Source: Bacteroidales bacterium (GTDB taxonomy: Bacteria; Bacteroidota; Bacteroidia; Bacteroidales; UBA12170). Taken from it: a DNA stretch of 38,426 nt. Positions 1 through 9,764 of the stretch are shown piece after piece; positions within the stretch are counted from its first letter, which is position 1; every line of letters begins with the position of its first letter. The notes beneath the pieces are model-generated. The model was not told the origin of the DNA. It saw only the letters and a program-made list of their open reading frames with translations, and did no database searches. The position numbers and the translations under genes were made by a program. The DNA lies in contig JAOZUW010000008.1 of NCBI GenBank assembly GCA_029938465.1, positions 1 to 38,426 on the forward strand. Reading direction: 5' to 3'.

Positions 1-147
1 TATTCATCCTTAAAAATGATTACCTTTGTTATAGAATAGCTTACAAAGCTAAATTTCAGTAATTTCACGTAGCTCTATATCAAAAATAATTTGTACTTTC
101 GCACTCCTTTTTTAAAAAACGAAAAACATAAATTCAAGATTTTTCCA

Positions 148-178
148 TTGCATATACAGTTTTTTTTAAGTATATTTG
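148..178 (+). promoter_or_regulatory. Putative promoter of recQ
   Basis: A TTG at 148-150 is followed after 20 bases by TATATTTG at 171-178, matching the Bacteroidota -33/-7 consensus (TTG, 19-21 bases, TAnnTTTG). Transcription would start near 184, leaving a leader of about 70 nt before the recQ ATG at 253. The rest of 1-237 shows no gene; a second weaker box-like stretch (TACTTTCG) lies near 93-100. Confidence 0.55.
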
Positions 179-252
179 TTGAGAAACATTGTTGAAAATT
201 AGATATTATTGCATTAAAACAATGTAGAGAGAATGGATTGGAGAATTATAAT

Positions 253-2454
253 ATGACAGGATTACAAAAAGATATTTCATTAAGAGCGCTATTAAAAAAG
301 ATTTTTGGCTTCACTAAATTTAAGGGAACCCAAGAAGAAATTATTGAGAGTTTGATGGCGGGAAAAGATAACTTTGTTATTATGCCCACTGGTGGTGGTA
401 AATCTATGTGCTACCAATTACCTGCACTAATTAACAGTGGTACTGCTATCGTCATCTCTCCTTTAATTGCTTTAATGAAGAATCAGGTAGATATGATTAG
501 AAATTACGGATCGGAAAGGGGAATTGCCCATGTGATGAATTCTAGTCTTTCAAAAGCTGAAATAACTGAAGTAAGAGAAGATTTATTGTCGGGAAAAACT
601 AAACTCCTATATGTAGCTCCCGAATCGCTTACTAAAGAAGAAAATGTTGAGTTTCTGAAAAATATAGAAATTTCTTTTTATGCCATCGACGAGGCTCACT
701 GTATTTCAGAATGGGGTCACGATTTCCGCCCAGAATACCGTCGCTTACGACCTATAATTGATGCTATTGGCCATAAAGTACCCATTATTGCATTAACAGC
801 TACAGCTACCCCAAAAGTTCAAGAAGATATTCTTAAAAACCTAAAAATAGAAGATGCCGATGTGTCTAAATCCTCTTTTGATAGGGCTAACCTTTATTAT
901 GAGGTCAGACCCAAAACAAAACAGGTTAATAGAGATATCATAAGGTATATTAAAACACAAGCTGGGAAATCAGGTATTGTGTATTGTTTGAGCCGGAAAA
1001 AAGTAGAAGAAATTGCCGAAACTTTACAAGTCAACGGCATTAAAGCTCTCCCCTATCATGCAGGTCTTGATACTGCTACACGACGTAGAAATCAAGATAT
1101 GTTTCTTATGGAAGAATCAGATGTAATAGTAGCTACTATTGCTTTTGGTATGGGAATCGATAAGCCAGATATCAGGTTTGTAATACACCACGATATACCT
1201 AAAAGTATTGAAGGTTACTATCAAGAAACCGGACGCGCAGGTCGGGATGATGGCGAAGGAAATTGTATTGTTTTTTATAGCTACGATGATATCGAAAAGC
1301 TAGAAAAGTTTATGAAGAATAAACCTGTAGCCGAACAAGAGATAGCTAAACAACTATTACAAGAAACAGTTTCCTATGCTGAATCTTCAGTTTGTCGTCA
1401 CCGACAGTTACTACATTATTTTGGCGAAGAATATACAAAAGATAATTGTGGATCATGTGACAATTGCTTAAATCCAAAAGAACAATTCGAAGGAAAAGAA
1501 GATATTTCCAATGCTATTAAAGCCGTTCTTGCTGTAAAGCAACTCTTTAAAAGAGATTATATTGTAAAACTACTGATTGGCGATCAAAACTCGGATATTA
1601 GAGGTGCCAGACATGACAAATTAGAAGTTTTTGGTGTAGGCTCAGAAAAAGCTGAAAAACACTGGCATGCTGTTCTTAGACAAGCTCTTATTATGAACTT
1701 CATTAATAAAGACATAGAAAGCTACGGCGTATTAAAAGTAACCCAAAAAGGTCGTGATTTCCTTGAAAAGCCATATAGTATAACTCTTTCAAAAGACCAT
1801 GACTACGATAGTTCTGGTGATGATTCAACCGTTTCAGCAGGAGGTGCAAAATCAGGGGCTCTAGATATCACTCTTTTTAATATGTTGAAAGATTTAAGAA
1901 AAGATATTTCTCGAAAAGAAGATCTTCCTCCTTTTGTAATTTTTCAAGACCCCTCATTACAAGATATGACGGTGCAATATCCTATTAGTTTAGATGAGCT
2001 GAAAAATATTTCAGGTGTTGGAACTGGAAAAGCTGCAAAATATGGAACTCCTTTTATTAAACTCATTTCAAATTATGTAGAAGAAAATGAAATTGATCGC
2101 CCAATGGATATGGTGGTGAAATCAGTAGTAAACAAATCTGGATTTAAGGTATATATCATTAAAAACGTCGATCGTAAATTATCTCTTGATGATATTGCCA
2201 GAGCAAAACAAATGGAGCTAAATGAATTGCTAACCGAAGTGGAACGTATTGTAGCTTCTGGTACTAAACTAGATCTTAGTTATTATATTGATGAAGTGGT
2301 AGACGAATATCACCAAGAAGATATTATCGAATATTTTCAAGATGCTGAAACCGATGATATTCAAGAAGCCTTAGATGAATTGGGAGAAGATGAATTTAAT
2401 GAATTGGAAATTCGATTGATGCGTATTCAATTTCATTCAGATGTGGGTAACTAA
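253..2454 (+). CDS. recQ: ATP-dependent DNA helicase RecQ
   Basis: RecQ unwinds DNA 3'-5' in recombination and fork repair. Numbering from the upstream TTG at 238: Walker A TGGGKS at 51-56, DEAH box at 151-154, the TATATP motif near 187-192, FGMGIDKPD near 303-311 and the arginine-finger motif QETGRAGRD at 329-337. These are followed by the RQC zinc site (C386, C404, C407, C410) and an HRDC-like region near 535-615. At about 733 residues it is longer than the 610-residue E. coli enzyme, with an acidic C-terminal extension common in this phylum. I prefer the ATG at 253 over the in-frame TTG at 238; an ATG at 233 is out of frame. It has its own promoter upstream. The next gene starts 27 bases downstream and may be co-transcribed. 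Confidence 0.96.
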   Translation: MTGLQKDISLRALLKKIFGFTKFKGTQEEIIESLMAGKDNFVIMPTGGGKSMCYQLPALINSGTAIVISPLIALMKNQVDMIRNYGSERGIAHVMNSSLSKAEITEVREDLLSGKTKLLYVAPESLTKEENVEFLKNIEISFYAIDEAHCISEWGHDFRPEYRRLRPIIDAIGHKVPIIALTATATPKVQEDILKNLKIEDADVSKSSFDRANLYYEVRPKTKQVNRDIIRYIKTQAGKSGIVYCLSRKKVEEIAETLQVNGIKALPYHAGLDTATRRRNQDMFLMEESDVIVATIAFGMGIDKPDIRFVIHHDIPKSIEGYYQETGRAGRDDGEGNCIVFYSYDDIEKLEKFMKNKPVAEQEIAKQLLQETVSYAESSVCRHRQLLHYFGEEYTKDNCGSCDNCLNPKEQFEGKEDISNAIKAVLAVKQLFKRDYIVKLLIGDQNSDIRGARHDKLEVFGVGSEKAEKHWHAVLRQALIMNFINKDIESYGVLKVTQKGRDFLEKPYSITLSKDHDYDSSGDDSTVSAGGAKSGALDITLFNMLKDLRKDISRKEDLPPFVIFQDPSLQDMTVQYPISLDELKNISGVGTGKAAKYGTPFIKLISNYVEENEIDRPMDMVVKSVVNKSGFKVYIIKNVDRKLSLDDIARAKQMELNELLTEVERIVASGTKLDLSYYIDEVVDEYHQEDIIEYFQDAETDDIQEALDELGEDEFNELEIRLMRIQFHSDVGN

Positions 2455-2481
2455 TTTTTTATTTCTGTGTATAAAAATCTT

Positions 2482-2946
2482 ATGAAAAATACATCAATCT
2501 ATTTCTTCTTTTTACTTTCTACTTTTTTAACCAGCTGTGTTAATGAAGTTAAAGAACCTTTGCTTCCAGATCATCTTATTCCTAAAGAACAAATGATTGT
2601 AATTATGGCAGATATACAAGTTATCGAAGCCTATATACTCAACCAAAAACTCAAAAGTTCGCAAAAAAAAGACACCTCGCTTTTATATTATAAACGTATC
2701 TTTAAAAAAAACGAAGTCACAAAGGTACAATTTGAAGAAAGCCTACTTTATTATCAAGAAGACTTGCCTGAGCTGAAAAAACTGTACACACAAGTGATTA
2801 CTAGATTAAACGAATTAAAAGCCAAAAACGAAGAAATTTTAATGGAAATGAAAGCTGATTCCATCAGACAAGATAGTATTCAGGAAGCAGAACGCATACT
2901 TGATAGCTTGAATACATTAAAAGATACTATATTTGCCCCTCAATAA
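2482..2946 (+). CDS. DUF4296-like lipoprotein
   Basis: A small secreted lipoprotein of unknown function. The N-terminus MKNTSIYFFFLLSTFLTSC is a lipoprotein signal peptide with lipobox LTSC. The ATG at 2482 places the signal properly; the open frame extends five codons upstream to a GTG at 2467. The mature part has the features of DUF4296: an early 'LIPKEQMIVIMADIQVIEAY' stretch, then a helical region with a conserved-looking tyrosine/phenylalanine pattern (residues about 60-100). The tail is highly charged and probably coiled. It sits 27 bases after recQ, and its end overlaps the longest possible frame of the next gene. DUF4296 proteins are common in Bacteroidota and have no assigned role. 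The family call rests on pattern recognition only. Confidence 0.7.
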   Translation: MKNTSIYFFFLLSTFLTSCVNEVKEPLLPDHLIPKEQMIVIMADIQVIEAYILNQKLKSSQKKDTSLLYYKRIFKKNEVTKVQFEESLLYYQEDLPELKKLYTQVITRLNELKAKNEEILMEMKADSIRQDSIQEAERILDSLNTLKDTIFAPQ

Positions 2947-2998
2947 GGCAATTTTTATGGCAATTTTTGGTTATCCGTTTATAAAAATGATAGCTGTG

Positions 2999-5017
2999 AT
3001 GAGAAAATCATTAATTCTATTTTTTTTACTCATTATTTCGCAACAACTATGGTCGCAACAAGCGATTCTGGAATGCTTGGCGGTTCGTGAAATAGATGGT
3101 GCTGTAAAAGTTAGTTATAGTGGTCCAAATAATGCCACTGCCTACAAAATATATCGTGCAGCCCAAATAAATGGTAATTATACACTTATTCATACTGCAA
3201 CAAATATCACTTTTCTTTTCTACACCGATACTGAAATAAATGCAGCAGCCCAAAGTTATGCCTATTATGTAGAAGCCATAGTTAACGGACAATCTACTGG
3301 AACGTCCAATAAACTTAGAACCATGTTGCTGACTACAAATAATCCCGAAAATGGATTGGCAGAACTCAACTGGACAGATCCCGGTATTACTCCAACAGAA
3401 GCCTATGCCATTTGGCGAAAAGCACCTGATAATAATTTTATTCATATTGCCAATACTTCTAATCTGGAATATACCGATACCATAGAAATATGTGACACCA
3501 TCTATTATTATCAAATACGAGTAGAAACTCCCGATTGTATATCTATTAGTAATCCCCGAGGAGGAGATTTTGGCGATCATACTCAACCGGAAATTATTAT
3601 ACCTGAGAACGCTAGTATTGATATTGAAACAGGAGAAATTGTACTAAGCTGGATGCTTCCTTCAGCTATTAATGAAGATATTGAACAGTATTTTATTTGG
3701 ATAATGAACGAAGATGGGGGAAGCGATCAACCTCCCATTGCTGTAGTTGATGGATACGAAAACTTATCGCTAACCTTACCCAACGGACAAGGATGTGATA
3801 CCAGCTTAACCTATTCCATCACCGCCATTGATAGTTGTGGTAATGCGGGCGTTTGGAACGAAGCCTATTTTATTCGTACCATAAATATGCACAATCCTGA
3901 ATATAATATTTGTGATGACAAATGCACCATAAGCTGGGATAGTATTTACCCTTGGTTTAATAATGAAGTGTCAGGAATAAGAATTTATATGAGTGAAAAT
4001 GAAGAAGCTTTTGAAATTGTAGGTGAAGTGAGTTCAAGCGAACAAAAAGCAGATATTTATGGTTTTGAAAGAGGCAGAAAATATAAATTTTACATTGAAT
4101 CCTACAGCGAAGATAACGAACGCAGCAGTACTTCCTGCATAAAATATATTGTAGGCAAGAAACCTATCAACACCTCTTTCACACTCTTGCGATCGGCTAG
4201 TGTTTTAAATGGAAAAGTACAACTAAGATGGCAAGTTGATACTAATGCTATAGTCCCTGAATACTCTATCAGCCGATCTTCTGATGGAATCAATTATAAC
4301 ATTATAGACACTATCTTGGGTAATCACTATAGCATTCAAACCTATTTCGATCGCGAAAGCGAATATTACAAAGAACCACAGTATTACACCGTTTCCCCTT
4401 TTGATAGTTGTTATAATGCCGGAGAACCAAGCAATTTTGCCAGAACAATACATGCCTCAGTTGAATCCTACGAAGATGGTAAAGCTCTTATAAAATGGAC
4501 CGCATACGAATATATGGAAGCTCTTTCTCATTATAATATTTATCGTATCATTGATTCATTGGTATATCCATTTCCTGTGGCCGAGATTTTTCCTACAGAA
4601 GATTTGAGTATTATTGATGATTATGGTGGTTTTGTTCCCTTGAGTTCTCGCGTAGGTTACTTAGTAGAAGCGATAGGAAAAGTAATAGATACATTACCCA
4701 CTTACGATAGCATCCGCTCCAATATTAACTTTTTAACCAAAGCAAGCAATTTGTTTATCCCCAATGGTTTTAATCCAAGAGGAGATATCACTAAAGAATT
4801 TAAGCCCATTTATACTGGTATCCGTACAAGGAATTACAATTTCAAAATTCTCAATCAATGGGGTCAAATTATCTTTGAAAGCCATCAACCTATTCTGGGA
4901 TGGAATGGTAAATATGAAGGTGAATATGTAATGTCAGGAGCCTATGTCTATGTGATTGAATATGAAACTATTTATGATAAGAAACTGCGGAAAAGCGGAA
5001 TGTTTTATGTGATGTGA
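2999..5017 (+). CDS. Secreted protein with FnIII-like modules and a T9SS type B (gliding-motility-associated) C-terminal domain
   Basis: A cell-surface or secreted protein of about 672 residues. The start at 2999 puts a clean Sec signal peptide (MRKSLILFFLLIISQQLWSQ) at the N-terminus; the open frame continues upstream to a TTG at 2933. The body consists of repeated beta-rich segments of fibronectin III type: motifs such as 'YKIYRA', 'YAIWRKAP' and 'YNIYRII' recur roughly every 100 residues, each followed by 'Y.Y.V.A'. The last about 90 residues ('LFIPNGFNPRGD', 'NQWGQIIFES', 'GWNGKYEGEYVMSGAYVY') match the gliding-motility-associated C-terminal domain that directs export through the type IX system. 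No catalytic motif is visible, so an adhesive or structural role is likely but unproven. Confidence 0.85.
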   Translation: MRKSLILFFLLIISQQLWSQQAILECLAVREIDGAVKVSYSGPNNATAYKIYRAAQINGNYTLIHTATNITFLFYTDTEINAAAQSYAYYVEAIVNGQSTGTSNKLRTMLLTTNNPENGLAELNWTDPGITPTEAYAIWRKAPDNNFIHIANTSNLEYTDTIEICDTIYYYQIRVETPDCISISNPRGGDFGDHTQPEIIIPENASIDIETGEIVLSWMLPSAINEDIEQYFIWIMNEDGGSDQPPIAVVDGYENLSLTLPNGQGCDTSLTYSITAIDSCGNAGVWNEAYFIRTINMHNPEYNICDDKCTISWDSIYPWFNNEVSGIRIYMSENEEAFEIVGEVSSSEQKADIYGFERGRKYKFYIESYSEDNERSSTSCIKYIVGKKPINTSFTLLRSASVLNGKVQLRWQVDTNAIVPEYSISRSSDGINYNIIDTILGNHYSIQTYFDRESEYYKEPQYYTVSPFDSCYNAGEPSNFARTIHASVESYEDGKALIKWTAYEYMEALSHYNIYRIIDSLVYPFPVAEIFPTEDLSIIDDYGGFVPLSSRVGYLVEAIGKVIDTLPTYDSIRSNINFLTKASNLFIPNGFNPRGDITKEFKPIYTGIRTRNYNFKILNQWGQIIFESHQPILGWNGKYEGEYVMSGAYVYVIEYETIYDKKLRKSGMFYVM

Positions 5018-5083
5018 TTCATAAGAAAAATACTGATTTGCAATCAAATATGGAAGAATTACTAGAGATATCGATCTTATTTA

Positions 5084-5091
5084 TATTTTTG
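5084..5091 (+). promoter_or_regulatory. Putative -7 box upstream of glyA
   Basis: TATTTTTG matches the TAnnTTTG box of Bacteroidota promoters. No good TTG stands at the expected -33 distance, so support is partial. The inferred start near 5098 would give a leader of about 95 nt before glyA. I see no riboswitch fold by eye. Confidence 0.3.
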
Positions 5092-5192
5092 CATATTCGT
5101 TTAAAAATCTTCCATTAAAGATAATAAACACTTAGGTTATATTTATATCGCATTATAGCGATACAGTTAATGTTAAAATAAAACTTTTTGAT

Positions 5193-6473
5193 ATGTTAAG
5201 AGATAAAAAAATATTCGATTTAATTGAGCAGGAAAAAAAACGTCAAACCTTTGGATTGGAACTTATTGCTTCTGAGAATTTTGTTAGTGAAGAAGTTCTT
5301 CAAGCCATGGGCTCAGTGTTAACCAATAAATATGCCGAAGGTTATCCAGGTAAACGTTATTATGGTGGTTGCGAAATAGTTGACCAAACTGAACAGATAG
5401 CTATCGATCGTGCTAAAGAGCTTTTTGCGGCAGAATATGCTAATGTGCAACCTCACTCCGGAGCACAAGCTAATATGGCTGTAATGCTAGCCTGCCTTAA
5501 ACCTGGCGATACTTTTATGGGATTAGATTTATCTCATGGAGGTCACCTGTCACATGGAAGCGTTGTCAACTCTTCGGGTATACTATATAATGCTGTTTCT
5601 TATGAAGTTGAAGAAGAAACGGGCATGATAAACTATGATAAAATGGAAGCCAAAGCTCTGGAAACAAAGCCAAAGCTTATTATTGCTGGAGCTTCAGCTT
5701 ATAGCCGCGACTGGGATTATGTTCGCATGAGAGAAATTGCCGATAAAATAAATGCTATTCTTTTTGCTGATATCTCACATCCTTCTGGTTTAATTGCTAA
5801 AGGCTTGCTTAACGATCCTATTCCTCATTGTCATATTGTAACTACTACTACTCATAAAACCTTACGTGGCCCTCGTGGCGGAATGATTCTTATGGGCGAA
5901 GATTTTGAAAACCCTTGGGGATTAAAAACGCCAAAAGGAGTCATTAAAAAAATGTCAACAGTATTAAACTCTGCTGTTTTCCCAGGCATACAAGGTGGAC
6001 CATTGGAGCATGTTATTGCTGCTAAAGCGGTAGCCTATGGCGAAGCACTAACTGATAATTATATGAATTATATGCTTCAAGTTCAAAAAAATGCACTTGC
6101 TATGTCAAAAGCTTTTGTGGACAAAGGATATCACGTTATTTCCGATGGAACAGATAACCATTTAATGCTCATTGATTTAAGAAGTAAGTTTCCTGAAATA
6201 ACCGGAAAAGTAGTAGAAAATACTTTAGTTTTAGCAGATATTACTGTGAACAAAAACATGGTGCCTTTTGACAGCCGATCTCCTTTCACTACTTCTGGTC
6301 TAAGGGTTGGAACTCCAGCAATTACAACTCGTGGTTTAAAAGAAGAACATATGCCTATAATTGTTGATTTAATGGATCAGGTCATATCTGATATTGAAAA
6401 TCCGGCAGTGATAGAAAAAGTGAAAAAACAAGTGAATGAAATGATGGGTGTTTATCCATTATTTTCTTGGTAA
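5193..6473 (+). CDS. glyA: Serine hydroxymethyltransferase
   Basis: A cytosolic PLP enzyme that interconverts serine and glycine, loading one-carbon units onto tetrahydrofolate. At 426 residues it has the normal family length. Diagnostic features: the N-terminal 'ELIASENF' (23-30), the '[10 protein letters not shown]' loop (50-59), '[12 protein letters not shown]' (86-97), and the PLP-lysine motif [14 protein letters not shown] with K222. The DISHPSGL segment near 193-200 replaces DxAHxxGL of the E. coli enzyme; this form is usual in the phylum as far as I recall. It is flanked by its own upstream box and a repeat element downstream, so probably a single-gene unit. Confidence 0.97.
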   Translation: MLRDKKIFDLIEQEKKRQTFGLELIASENFVSEEVLQAMGSVLTNKYAEGYPGKRYYGGCEIVDQTEQIAIDRAKELFAAEYANVQPHSGAQANMAVMLACLKPGDTFMGLDLSHGGHLSHGSVVNSSGILYNAVSYEVEEETGMINYDKMEAKALETKPKLIIAGASAYSRDWDYVRMREIADKINAILFADISHPSGLIAKGLLNDPIPHCHIVTTTTHKTLRGPRGGMILMGEDFENPWGLKTPKGVIKKMSTVLNSAVFPGIQGGPLEHVIAAKAVAYGEALTDNYMNYMLQVQKNALAMSKAFVDKGYHVISDGTDNHLMLIDLRSKFPEITGKVVENTLVLADITVNKNMVPFDSRSPFTTSGLRVGTPAITTRGLKEEHMPIIVDLMDQVISDIENPAVIEKVKKQVNEMMGVYPLFSW

Positions 6474-6486
6474 ACCTATAAATACG

Positions 6487-6648
6487 GAGGCTATCTCAAA
6501 AGTTTTTGTCAACTACTGAGTTTTCTTCGTGTCACCTTTATGAGTCAACTGCTACAGCTGTTACACAAAGACTCACAAAGAAGCCTCAAAGGTTCGCAAA
6601 GAATTATTTAGAATAATAATTGATATGAGTCCCTTTTGAGATTACCTC
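6487..6648 (+). repeat. Imperfect inverted-repeat element (MITE-like) between glyA and dtd
   Basis: The 16 bases at 6487-6502 (gaggctatctcaaaag) are the inverse of those at 6633-6648 with 14 of 16 matching. The 130 bases between are non-coding and contain smaller partly complementary pieces rich in 'acaaag'. The shape is that of a small non-autonomous element or a folded intergenic repeat. No target-site duplication is evident. Confidence 0.45.
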
Positions 6649-6660
6649 TGATTCAAAAAT

Positions 6661-7113
6661 ATGAGAATATTAATACAAAGAGTAGAAAAAGCATCCGTAA
6701 GCATTGAAGATCAATTGGTTTCTTCTATTGAAAATGGAATGTTAGTTCTGCTAGGGATCGAAACTACCGATAATGAGGAAGATTTGCATTGGCTGGTGGA
6801 AAAATTGATGAAGCTTCGCATCTTTAATGATGAAAAAGGAGTGATGAATTTAAACATCAACCAAGTGAATGGTGAAGTTCTAACTATAAGTCAATTTACT
6901 CTACATGCCAGTACACGCAAAGGCGCACGGCCATCATATATTCGGGCGGCACGACCGGAACAAGCCATACCTTTATATGAAAAATTTTTGGCTTTAGTAC
7001 AAGAAAAAACTGACCAAAAAACGGCAAGTGGCATTTTTGGTGCTGAAATGAAAATAAGCCTTATTAATGATGGTCCGGTAAGCATTTGGATAGATTCCAA
7101 AAACCGAGAATGA
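6661..7113 (+). CDS. dtd: D-aminoacyl-tRNA deacylase
   Basis: A proofreading enzyme that hydrolyses D-amino acids (and glycine misattached to tRNA-Ala) from tRNA. At 150 residues it is the standard length. The family's two signature sites are both present: SQFTL near residues 78-82 with 'KGARPSY', and the C-terminal 'NDGPVSIWID' containing the Gly-Pro motif that confers chiral selectivity. The N-terminal 'MRILIQRVEKASVSI' is typical. It lies 13 bases after the inverted repeat element, so any promoter must lie in or beyond that element. Confidence 0.96.
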   Translation: MRILIQRVEKASVSIEDQLVSSIENGMLVLLGIETTDNEEDLHWLVEKLMKLRIFNDEKGVMNLNINQVNGEVLTISQFTLHASTRKGARPSYIRAARPEQAIPLYEKFLALVQEKTDQKTASGIFGAEMKISLINDGPVSIWIDSKNRE

Positions 7114-7121
7114 TTTTTCTC

Positions 7122-7152
7122 TTGCCTTTAGCTGCTTATTGTATTATCTTTG
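7122..7152 (+). promoter_or_regulatory. Putative promoter of the small lipoprotein gene
   Basis: TTG at 7122-7124, then 20 bases, then TATCTTTG at 7145-7152: a full match to the Bacteroidota -33/-7 pattern. The leader to the ATG at 7194 would be about 35 nt. Confidence 0.6.
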
Positions 7153-7193
7153 TATACTAAAACCTAATTATTATACACCTAAAAATACATATT

Positions 7194-7751
7194 ATGAAAA
7201 CTTTAATTCCCGTATTACTAATTTTTACGCTTTTTTCTGGATTAGTATCTTGCGAAAAAATTGCAGACGAAATTGGAGGAGCTGTAGAGATAACTATTAA
7301 TACAGATATGGAAGCACCTCTTGTAGTTGTTCCAACAGAAACAAAAGGTCCTTCTGATACTACCTTCTTCCATAAAACCACCACTTTAGATCCAAATGAA
7401 AATGCTGACTTAGCTGATCATCTGGATAATATTGAAAGCATTGAGGTTACAGGTATTACTCTAAAAGTTACTAAAGTATCTCAAGAAAATTTGGTGATGT
7501 ATAATGGTCATTTTAATTTTACTGATTTAGTAAACAATAAAACTTTTGATTTTGATACTGATATTAATACACCTATTCAAGTAGGCACTATTATTGAAAT
7601 TGATAATACCCACGAAAATTGGAATGTTATTGTTAAAGCTATGGAGGATCTTCATGCAGGACAAATCACTGCTCATGGTGCCATCAATAGCGATCATTTT
7701 GAAATAACATTTGTTTATGGTATTGGTGTTAAAGTAAAAGCAAGTATGTAA
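7194..7751 (+). CDS. Hypothetical lipoprotein
   Basis: I do not recognise a family. The N-terminus MKTLIPVLLIFTLFSGLVSC is a lipoprotein signal with lipobox LVSC. The mature 165 residues are acidic and beta-rich, with alternating hydrophobic and threonine/asparagine positions, and lack cysteines or visible catalytic motifs. The pattern resembles small outer-membrane-anchored beta-sandwich lipoproteins. It has its own promoter at 7122-7152 and is followed by a strong terminator at 7782-7806, so it is probably transcribed alone. Confidence 0.75.
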   Translation: MKTLIPVLLIFTLFSGLVSCEKIADEIGGAVEITINTDMEAPLVVVPTETKGPSDTTFFHKTTTLDPNENADLADHLDNIESIEVTGITLKVTKVSQENLVMYNGHFNFTDLVNNKTFDFDTDINTPIQVGTIIEIDNTHENWNVIVKAMEDLHAGQITAHGAINSDHFEITFVYGIGVKVKASM

Positions 7752-7781
7752 TTAATTTTTATACTTTCTTAAAATAAATAT

Positions 7782-7806
7782 AGCCTGCTTATTGCAGGCT
7801 TTTTTT
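7782..7806 (+). terminator. Rho-independent terminator after the small lipoprotein gene
   Basis: A perfect 7-bp stem AGCCTGC/GCAGGCT (7782-7788 with 7794-7800), a 5-base loop, then six T residues at 7801-7806. Confidence 0.88.
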
Positions 7807-7813
7807 AACTTTG
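7806..7813 (+). promoter_or_regulatory. Putative -7 box of dnaG, overlapping the end of the terminator
   Basis: TAACTTTG at 7806-7813 fits TAnnTTTG and begins at the last T of the preceding terminator. No TTG at the proper -33 spacing. Only 10 bases separate it from the dnaG ATG, implying a very short leader. Confidence 0.35.
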
Positions 7814-7823
7814 CCATTATCTA

Positions 7824-9764
7824 ATGATTCCAAAAGAAACCATACAACAAATAATTGAAGCTGCTCGAATAGAAGAAGTAGTGGGTGACTTTGTACATTT
7901 AAAAAAAAGAGGTGCTAACCTATTGGGTTTATGTCCTTTTCATAATGAAAAAACACCTTCTTTTACAGTTAGCCCAGCTAAAGGGATATACAAATGCTTT
8001 GGTTGTGGTGCAGCAGGGAGTTCTGTGAAATTTATAATGGAACATGAACATAAATCTTACCCTGAAGCCTTGCGTTATGTGGCTAATAAATATCAGATTG
8101 AAGTACAGGAAGAAGAACAAACTCCTGAACAAATAGCGCATTACAACGAAAGAGAAGCCCTTTTGCAAATAAGTGATTTTGCTGGTAAATATTTTGCCAA
8201 TCAGTTATGGGAAACCGAAAAAGGGAAATCTATTGGTTTAAGCTACCTCACCGAAAGAGGTATCAGCACCCAAATGATTAAAAAATTCCAATTGGGATAT
8301 AGCCCAGATGAATGGACCGCTTTTACAGATTATGCCATAAAAAATGCACACGATATTAAGCTTCTTGAAAAAACAGGACTCACCATTTTAAAAGAAAATG
8401 GTAAAAAATTCGATCGCTTCAAAGGTCGGATAATGTTTCCTATTCATAGCCTTACCGGACAAATTATTGGTTTTGGTGGGCGTACTTTAAGTAACGATAA
8501 AAAACAAGCGAAATATCTAAATTCTCCCGAATCACAGCTATACCATAAAAGTAAAATCCTTTATGGTATTTCCCATGCCCGACAAGAGATGGTACGTCAG
8601 GATAATTGCTTTTTAGTAGAAGGATATACCGATGTTATATCTCTTTTTGATGCCGGAGTGCAAAATGTTGTGGCCAGTTCTGGCACTGCCTTAACTACTG
8701 ATCAGATTAAACTAATTAAAAGATTCACGCCTAATATTACCATTTTATATGATGGCGATTTTGCAGGAATTAAAGCCGGATTACGAGGTATCGATATGAT
8801 ATTATCAGAAGGGATGAATGTAAAAGTGGTGCTTTTCCCCGATGGAGAAGACCCTGATAGTTATGCTCGCTCTCATCGCTCTTCGGAAGTACAAGAATAT
8901 ATTACTCAACAAGCACAAGATTTTATCCGTTTTAAAACCGGATTACTAAGTGAAGAAGCTGAAAAAGACCCCATAAAACGTGCTGGTCTAATCAAAGAAA
9001 TTGTTCAGACTATTGCTGTTATCCCTGACCCAATTACACGACAGGTTTACGTAAAAGAATGTGCTACATTATTAGATATGCCTGAGCAAACTTTGCTCAA
9101 CGAACTTAATAAAAAACTACGAAATAAATTTACAGAATCCTATAAAACACAGATTGCTGCTCCACAGCCTATAGCTCCGCCACAAACAAATTACACAACT
9201 GAGGAGGATCAATTAAGAGATAAACTCTCTTATCAGGAAGAAAATATAGCACGGCTACTTTTAGAGTTTGGAAGTAAAAACTTTAATTACATAAATAATG
9301 ATGGTCAGGCAAATGAATTCAATGTAGCTGCTGTGATTATCGACCAAATAGAAATGGATCACCTAAGCATTGAAAATCCTATTTATAAAACTATTTATGA
9401 TGAATTTGCTGATGCTGTTGAAAAAGAAGAATTTAAAAGTCTGGCCTATTTTATCAATCATCCCAAAGAAGAAGTATCAAAGTTTTGTGTAGAGGTGATG
9501 AGTCAGGTTTATGAACTATCTCCCAACTGGTTAGAAAGAAAGCAGATAAGAGTAAAGTCTGAAGAAGATAAGCTTCAAATGAGTGTGATGAACTCTATTC
9601 TATCCTATAAACTTAGCGTATTAGAGAAAGGCATCAAACAACTTCGTGTTGAACTAAAAACAGCCGACGATAATAATATGATGGAAATATTGAGCCGAAT
9701 AGGTAAAAAAGAAAATCAGAAAAAATTACTTAGCAAAGAGTTGGGTCGTACTATTTTGCGTTAA
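7824..9764 (+). CDS. dnaG: DNA primase DnaG
   Basis: Synthesises RNA primers for replication. The N-terminal zinc-binding domain has C37, H40, C58 and C61 in the CHC2 arrangement (CPFHNEKTPSF and KCFGCG). The catalytic core contains 'FPIHSLTGQIIGFGGR' near 210-225. The TOPRIM domain follows, with 'VEGYTDVIS' near 266-274 (catalytic Glu), 'ASSGTALT' and 'LYDGDFAGIKA' (metal-binding DxD-type). The C-terminal about 200 residues are helical, consistent with the DnaB-helicase interaction domain. Length 646 is typical. Its 3' end is repeated at 10323-10399, and the terminator that probably served the gene originally now lies after the second copy. Confidence 0.97.
   Translation: MIPKETIQQIIEAARIEEVVGDFVHLKKRGANLLGLCPFHNEKTPSFTVSPAKGIYKCFGCGAAGSSVKFIMEHEHKSYPEALRYVANKYQIEVQEEEQTPEQIAHYNEREALLQISDFAGKYFANQLWETEKGKSIGLSYLTERGISTQMIKKFQLGYSPDEWTAFTDYAIKNAHDIKLLEKTGLTILKENGKKFDRFKGRIMFPIHSLTGQIIGFGGRTLSNDKKQAKYLNSPESQLYHKSKILYGISHARQEMVRQDNCFLVEGYTDVISLFDAGVQNVVASSGTALTTDQIKLIKRFTPNITILYDGDFAGIKAGLRGIDMILSEGMNVKVVLFPDGEDPDSYARSHRSSEVQEYITQQAQDFIRFKTGLLSEEAEKDPIKRAGLIKEIVQTIAVIPDPITRQVYVKECATLLDMPEQTLLNELNKKLRNKFTESYKTQIAAPQPIAPPQTNYTTEEDQLRDKLSYQEENIARLLLEFGSKNFNYINNDGQANEFNVAAVIIDQIEMDHLSIENPIYKTIYDEFADAVEKEEFKSLAYFINHPKEEVSKFCVEVMSQVYELSPNWLERKQIRVKSEEDKLQMSVMNSILSYKLSVLEKGIKQLRVELKTADDNNMMEILSRIGKKENQKKLLSKELGRTILR

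Noticed and set aside
3047-3586. 179-codon minus-strand open frame
   Set aside because: Lies wholly within the plus-strand T9SS type B protein gene, which has a clear signal peptide and sorting domain; cysteine/isoleucine-rich shadow translation.
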